From Sporichthyaceae bacterium (GTDB lineage: Bacteria; Actinomycetota; Actinomycetes; Sporichthyales; Sporichthyaceae), in assembly GCA_036269075.1 (NCBI GenBank), contig DATASX010000073.1, forward strand, positions 21,844-85,843: a stretch of 64,000 nucleotides of DNA, written 5' to 3'. The notes under the pieces were generated by a model that was not told where the DNA came from, made no database searches, and saw nothing but the letters and a program-made list of their open reading frames with translations. Below are positions 60,773 through 64,000 of the stretch, piece by piece. The translations under genes were made by a program, and so were the position numbers. Each line of letters begins with the position of its first letter. Position 1 is the stretch's first letter.

Positions 60773-61465
60773 GTGGAGCCCGGGCGCCTGGCCCGGATCC
60801 TGGCCGGGCTCACCGCCGGCGCCGAGGGGGCCGGGGCCCCGGCTCGGTTGTGTGAGGTCGCCAGGGATGTCATCGGGGTGAGCGGGGCGGGGGTGATGCT
60901 CATGTCCGGGGACCTGCCCACCGGGACGTTGTGCACCACCGATGCGGTGAGCAACCAGATCGAGGAATTGCAGTACATGTTGGGCGAAGGCCCCTGCGTG
61001 GATGCCTACCACCACGGCCAGGTGATCTCGGAGCCGGACCTGGCCCGACCCGCCACCCCACGCTGGCCCGCCTTCGCCGAGGCGGCCGCCCGGGCCGGGG
61101 CGCGCGCAGTATTCGGGTTCCCGTTGCACATGGGTGCGGCCCAGCTGGGTGCGCTCAACCTCTACCGCGACACACCCGGGCCGCTGCGCGATGACCAGCA
61201 CGCCGACGCGTTGGTCATGGCCGAGGTGATCGCCAGGTGGGTGCTGAACGTGCAGGCCGTCGCCGCCCCGGACACCCTGGCCGTGGAGTTGGCGCAGGGC
61301 GATTTCCATCTCGTCGCGCACAACGCGGCGGGCATGCTGTCGGTTCAGCTGGAGGTCTCCGTCACCGAGGCGCTGATCCGGCTGCGGACTTACGCGTTCA
61401 CCCACAACCGTGCGCTGCGCGAGGTCGCCGAAGACATCGTGGCCCAACGGCTGCGCCTCGGATGA
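60773..61465 (+). CDS. GAF and ANTAR domain regulator, first
   Basis: 230 aa from GTG with GGAGG eight bases upstream. A GAF sensor (DVIGVSGAGVMLMSG, MLGEGPCVDAYHHG, GFPLHMGAAQLGALNLYR) precedes a C-terminal ANTAR RNA-binding domain (VEVSVTEALIRLRTYAFTHN-like, REVAEDIVAQRL). ANTAR proteins bind tandem RNA hairpins to stop termination. The GEGPC motif is typical of actinobacterial GAF-ANTAR proteins. Confidence 0.88.
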   Translation: MEPGRLARILAGLTAGAEGAGAPARLCEVARDVIGVSGAGVMLMSGDLPTGTLCTTDAVSNQIEELQYMLGEGPCVDAYHHGQVISEPDLARPATPRWPAFAEAAARAGARAVFGFPLHMGAAQLGALNLYRDTPGPLRDDQHADALVMAEVIARWVLNVQAVAAPDTLAVELAQGDFHLVAHNAAGMLSVQLEVSVTEALIRLRTYAFTHNRALREVAEDIVAQRLRLG

Positions 61466-61589
61466 AGCCGCTGGGGCGGGAACGGGACGCAGGAGTCCCC
61501 CGTGGAGCGCGGACGTCGAGGTTGGGACCGGTACACGCCGGGGTAGTGGCCCGATTACCGGGAATGCTCCTTGCGTGGAAAGGTTTGAG

Positions 61590-62333
61590 ATGACCCGGGA
61601 AGCAGAGGTGGTCCGGTCCCTGGTGGATCTGGCCGAGGTCCTGACCGACGACTACGACGTCGTGGATGTGTTGACCAGGTTGACGGACCGATGCGTGGAC
61701 CTGCTCGGTGCGGCCGCCGCGGGCGTAGCACTCGCCGGCCCCGCCGGCGAGCTGCGCCTGATCGCCTCCTCCTCGGAGACCATGCGGCTGGTGGAGCTGT
61801 TCGAACTCCAGACCGAGGAGGGCCCATGTGTGGACGCCTTCCGCACCGGAAACCGGGTCGCACACGAGGACCTGCACGCCGAGAGCGGCCGGTGGCCCCG
61901 CTTCGCCGCGGTCGCCCTCGAAGCCGGCTTCCAGGGCGCTTTCGCCCTACCGCTACGGATCCGGCAGACCACCATCGGAGCGCTGAACCTGTTCAGCACC
62001 GAGCCGACCCCGATGGGTGAGGCCGACGTACTGGTCGCGCGAGCGCTCGCGGACCTGGCCACCATCGCCGTCCTGCAACAACGCGCCGGCGCCGAGGCCC
62101 AACGCGTCAATGAACAACTTACCCATGCCCTGACCAGCCGGATCGTGATCGAGCAGGCCAAGGGCGTGATCTTCGCCCGTGCCGGGGTCGAGATGGGCGA
62201 GGCATTCACCAGGCTGCGGGCCTACTCCCGCAACCACAACATCCGCCTCACCGCAGCAGCCCAGGCCATCATCAACGGCACGCTCGACCCGGCCGGCTTG
62301 ACATCCAACACCACCCGGCCGGACTCGCCCTGA
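61590..62333 (+). CDS. GAF and ANTAR domain regulator, second
   Basis: 247 aa from ATG 61590 (AAAGG upstream). GAF: DRCVDLLGAAAAGVALAGPA, TEEGPCVDAFRTGNRVAHED, ALPLRIRQTTIGALNLFS. ANTAR: TSRIVIEQAKGVIFARAGVE, AFTRLRAYSRNHNIRLTAAA, with the alanine and glutamine positions usual in RNA-binding members. Paralogue of the preceding gene, 125 bases apart. Confidence 0.9.
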   Translation: MTREAEVVRSLVDLAEVLTDDYDVVDVLTRLTDRCVDLLGAAAAGVALAGPAGELRLIASSSETMRLVELFELQTEEGPCVDAFRTGNRVAHEDLHAESGRWPRFAAVALEAGFQGAFALPLRIRQTTIGALNLFSTEPTPMGEADVLVARALADLATIAVLQQRAGAEAQRVNEQLTHALTSRIVIEQAKGVIFARAGVEMGEAFTRLRAYSRNHNIRLTAAAQAIINGTLDPAGLTSNTTRPDSP

Positions 62334-62836
62334 GGCACCGCACCGCCCTGAGCACAGGCCCGGACGACGTGTCGGCATGCGTCGGGTGCGTGGTACTGCT
62401 CGACGATGTGGGCCGGGACGCGGCCGCGGTCGCCGGCGATGTGTGCCCGCTCCGGCGGGCCCATTCGCGGATCGCGACCGACTGCGACCGGTCGTGGCCA
62501 GGTTCTCTCAATCCCGCCGCGTGCGACACAGCCCCGCTCGGCCCGCCGCCGGTAACCGGCCTTCCGACCGATCCCAACCTGCCGGCACTGGACCGTGACC
62601 GCGCCGCTCGCGATCAACTGCCACCGGGACTCGAGACCCACACTCCCGTACGCACATCTCGATCACCGGAGGTGTTGCGACGATCAGTGGAACTTGCCGA
62701 CCCGACTGTCAGGATTCCGGGAGCGCGACACACCGTCGGACCGGAATCGAATCGGCCCGGCGCGGTAGAGCGTCCGGGACGGTGCCGACGTACCGGTACG
62801 GGCATTGGCGACGGGCGAACGGACGGGAGAACGGCT
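62334..62836. other. Intergenic region
   Basis: 503 bases between the second GAF-ANTAR gene and the hemerythrin gene. No supported gene or clear structured element; it likely contains the hemerythrin promoter. Confidence 0.35.
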
Positions 62837-63397
62837 GTGAGCACACCGACAGTTGGCAACGCGCAGGACGTCGTGGATTTCCTCAAGCAGCAGCACGAGA
62901 GCGTGAAGTCCTTGTTCGACCAGGTCCTGGCGGCGCATGGTGAGCAGCGCGCGCAGCTGTTCACGCACCTGCGCCGGATGTTGGCCGTGCACGAGACCGC
63001 CGAGGAGCAGGTGGTTCACCCACGCGCGCGCAAGGAATTGTCCGATGGGGACTCGATCGTGGAGCAACGCCTGGCCGAGGAGCACAAGGCCAAGCAGATC
63101 CTGAAGGATCTGGAGGGCATGGATGCGGACTCCGAGGAGTTCGAGTCCACCTTCCGTAGTTTCCAACACGACGCGCTGGCCCATGCGCAGGCCGAGGAGC
63201 AATTCGAATTCGCCGCCCTGGAACGGACTCTGGACGACGAGGAGTTGGAGCGCATGCGCAGAGCTGTCGAGTTCGCTGAGCGGGTAGCGCCGACCCGGCC
63301 CCACCCAGGGGTGGAATCCGCCGCCGCCAATCTGCTCGTCGGACCCTTCGCCGCGATGCTCGACCGGGCCCGCGATGCCTTGTCCGGGCGCGGCTGA
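62837..63397 (+). CDS. Hemerythrin HHE domain protein
   Basis: 186 aa from GTG with GGGAGA seven bases upstream. HHE-fold helices carry QQHESVKSLFDQ, RRMLAVHETAEEQVVHPRAR, AEEHKAKQIL and FQHDALAHAQAEEQFEF, supplying the histidines and carboxylates of a diiron site. Roles in NO, oxygen or iron sensing and repair occur in this family. Stand-alone gene. Confidence 0.9.
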   Translation: MSTPTVGNAQDVVDFLKQQHESVKSLFDQVLAAHGEQRAQLFTHLRRMLAVHETAEEQVVHPRARKELSDGDSIVEQRLAEEHKAKQILKDLEGMDADSEEFESTFRSFQHDALAHAQAEEQFEFAALERTLDDEELERMRRAVEFAERVAPTRPHPGVESAAANLLVGPFAAMLDRARDALSGRG

Positions 63398-63522
63398 GCC
63401 TGGCCGTCCAGCCTGGCGCAGCCGATCCCCGGGCCGGGCAGCCTGCAGCACGCACGCCTAGGGCGAACGCGGGCCAGTTCGGGCGCGCGGGGCCGGCACG
63501 GCGCGCAGCGGACGGAAACCGG

Positions 63523-64000
63523 TCAGGCCACCACCCGCAAGGTCGCGAGGGAGGAGTCGACGGCGTCGGGGACCAGCATGCCTGCTGCCACGCCGGTGGC
63601 CAAATAGTCCAGGACCTGCGCGGTGATGACCTCGCCCGGTGCCACAGCCGGGACACCGGGCGGGTAGGGGGTGAGGATCTCGGCCGCGACCCGCCCGACC
63701 GCGTCGCGACGGCAGACCTGTTCTGTCGTCCCGAAGAACGCGTCACGGGGCAGCATCACGGTCTGCAACTCCAGGCCGCCGGGCCTGGGCAGCGCGACCG
63801 GTGGGGCCGGTTCCGGCTCGGCCCGCCGCTGCACCAAGGCGGTGAGGGACTCCAGCAGGCGGGCCTCGCTCTCCTCGTCGTCGCCGTGGGTGATCTGCGC
63901 GCCGATGCGGCAGCTGTCCGCCGAGCCGACAGCCACGGCATACCGGTCACGAAGCCACTCGGCGGCCTGGTACCCGGTCAGACCCAAGCCGCGCACATCG
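63523..64000 (-). CDS. Orn/Lys/Arg decarboxylase, C-terminal part (runs off window)
   Basis: The gene continues past the window end. The visible ~157 residues contain LQTVMLPRDAFFGTTEQVCR, RDAVGRVAAEILTPYPPGVP and APGEVITAQVLDYLATGVAA, the C-terminal domain of PLP-dependent ornithine/lysine/arginine decarboxylases. The PLP lysine lies outside the window. It would make a polyamine or cadaverine-type product; substrate cannot be decided from this end. Confidence 0.85.
   Translation of the reverse strand, partial: DVRGLGLTGYQAAEWLRDRYAVAVGSADSCRIGAQITHGDDEESEARLLESLTALVQRRAEPEPAPPVALPRPGGLELQTVMLPRDAFFGTTEQVCRRDAVGRVAAEILTPYPPGVPAVAPGEVITAQVLDYLATGVAAGMLVPDAVDSSLATLRVVA

Noticed and set aside
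1..64000. tRNA, rRNA, CRISPR arrays and attachment sites
   Set aside because: No cloverleaf-like sequence, rRNA segment or regularly spaced repeat array was seen on either strand; the Gly/Ser and His runs are coding low complexity.

Overview
The window is strongly GC-rich DNA whose genes end overwhelmingly in G or C at third codon positions, start often with GTG or TTG, and are tightly packed with ATGA/GTGA stop-start overlaps. Mycothiol-linked families (maleylpyruvate-isomerase type, Rv2466c-like DsbA type), a polyphosphate-glucokinase-type ROK kinase, GAF-ANTAR proteins, a SigB/SigF-type sigma C-terminus beside a STAS antagonist, and an IdeR/DmdR-type iron box all point to a free-living actinobacterium. 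Placement near Frankiales/Sporichthyales is only a guess. I see no rRNA, tRNA, CRISPR array, prophage or intact insertion sequence.

Layout. 1-600: end of a stress sigma factor gene and a STAS anti-sigma antagonist. 714-3495: a flavinylation cassette (ApbE, ferric-reductase/FNR membrane flavoprotein, FMN-bind protein). 3559-10038: an iron operon behind an IdeR-type box, with a propeller lipoprotein, a Tat-exported DyP peroxidase and an Fbp-type iron ABC transporter. 10200-10839: two duplicated His-rich secreted mini-proteins. 10901-21117: mixed accessory genes, including an MFS transporter fused to a TetR domain, a crotonase, a methyltransferase, a DsbA-like protein, DinB and VOC proteins. 21328-23707: an Arg/Trp/His-rich micropeptide followed by an ABC exporter with an unusual C-terminal tail. 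23991-33176: a copper-centred secreted redox region (cupredoxin, cupredoxin-plus-propeller protein, multicopper oxidase, cupredoxin lipoprotein), also holding an IS630-derived protein that seems to have lost its catalytic residues.

34488-38128: a zinc uptake operon under two Zur-like boxes (binding protein, ATPase, two permeases), followed by a secreted S53 peptidase, a YibE/F membrane protein and a decayed maleylpyruvate-isomerase-family gene. 42617-48752: a channel-like membrane protein, a ROK glucokinase, bacterioferritin, a YeiH-type exporter, and a divergent pair of a SufR-like Fe-S regulator and a flavohemoglobin. 49564-50621: a promoter, a fluoride riboswitch and two FluC/CrcB channel genes. 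50676-58673 (minus strand): an exopolysaccharide cluster with a cellulose-synthase-like GT2, an acyltransferase carrying two SGNH domains, GH16, GalU and GH26-like genes. 59776-64000: CBS-pair protein, two GAF-ANTAR regulators, a hemerythrin and the C-terminal part of an Orn/Lys/Arg decarboxylase.

The recurrent theme is metal and redox handling at the cell surface: iron, copper, zinc, secreted His-rich proteins, bacterioferritin and NO defence. The observations that look least described are the paired His-rich genes with their conserved leaders, the micropeptide plus tailed ABC exporter, the copper-propeller cluster, the MFS-TetR fusion, the double-SGNH acyltransferase, and a 56-bp element present in two copies, each directly 3' of a gene.
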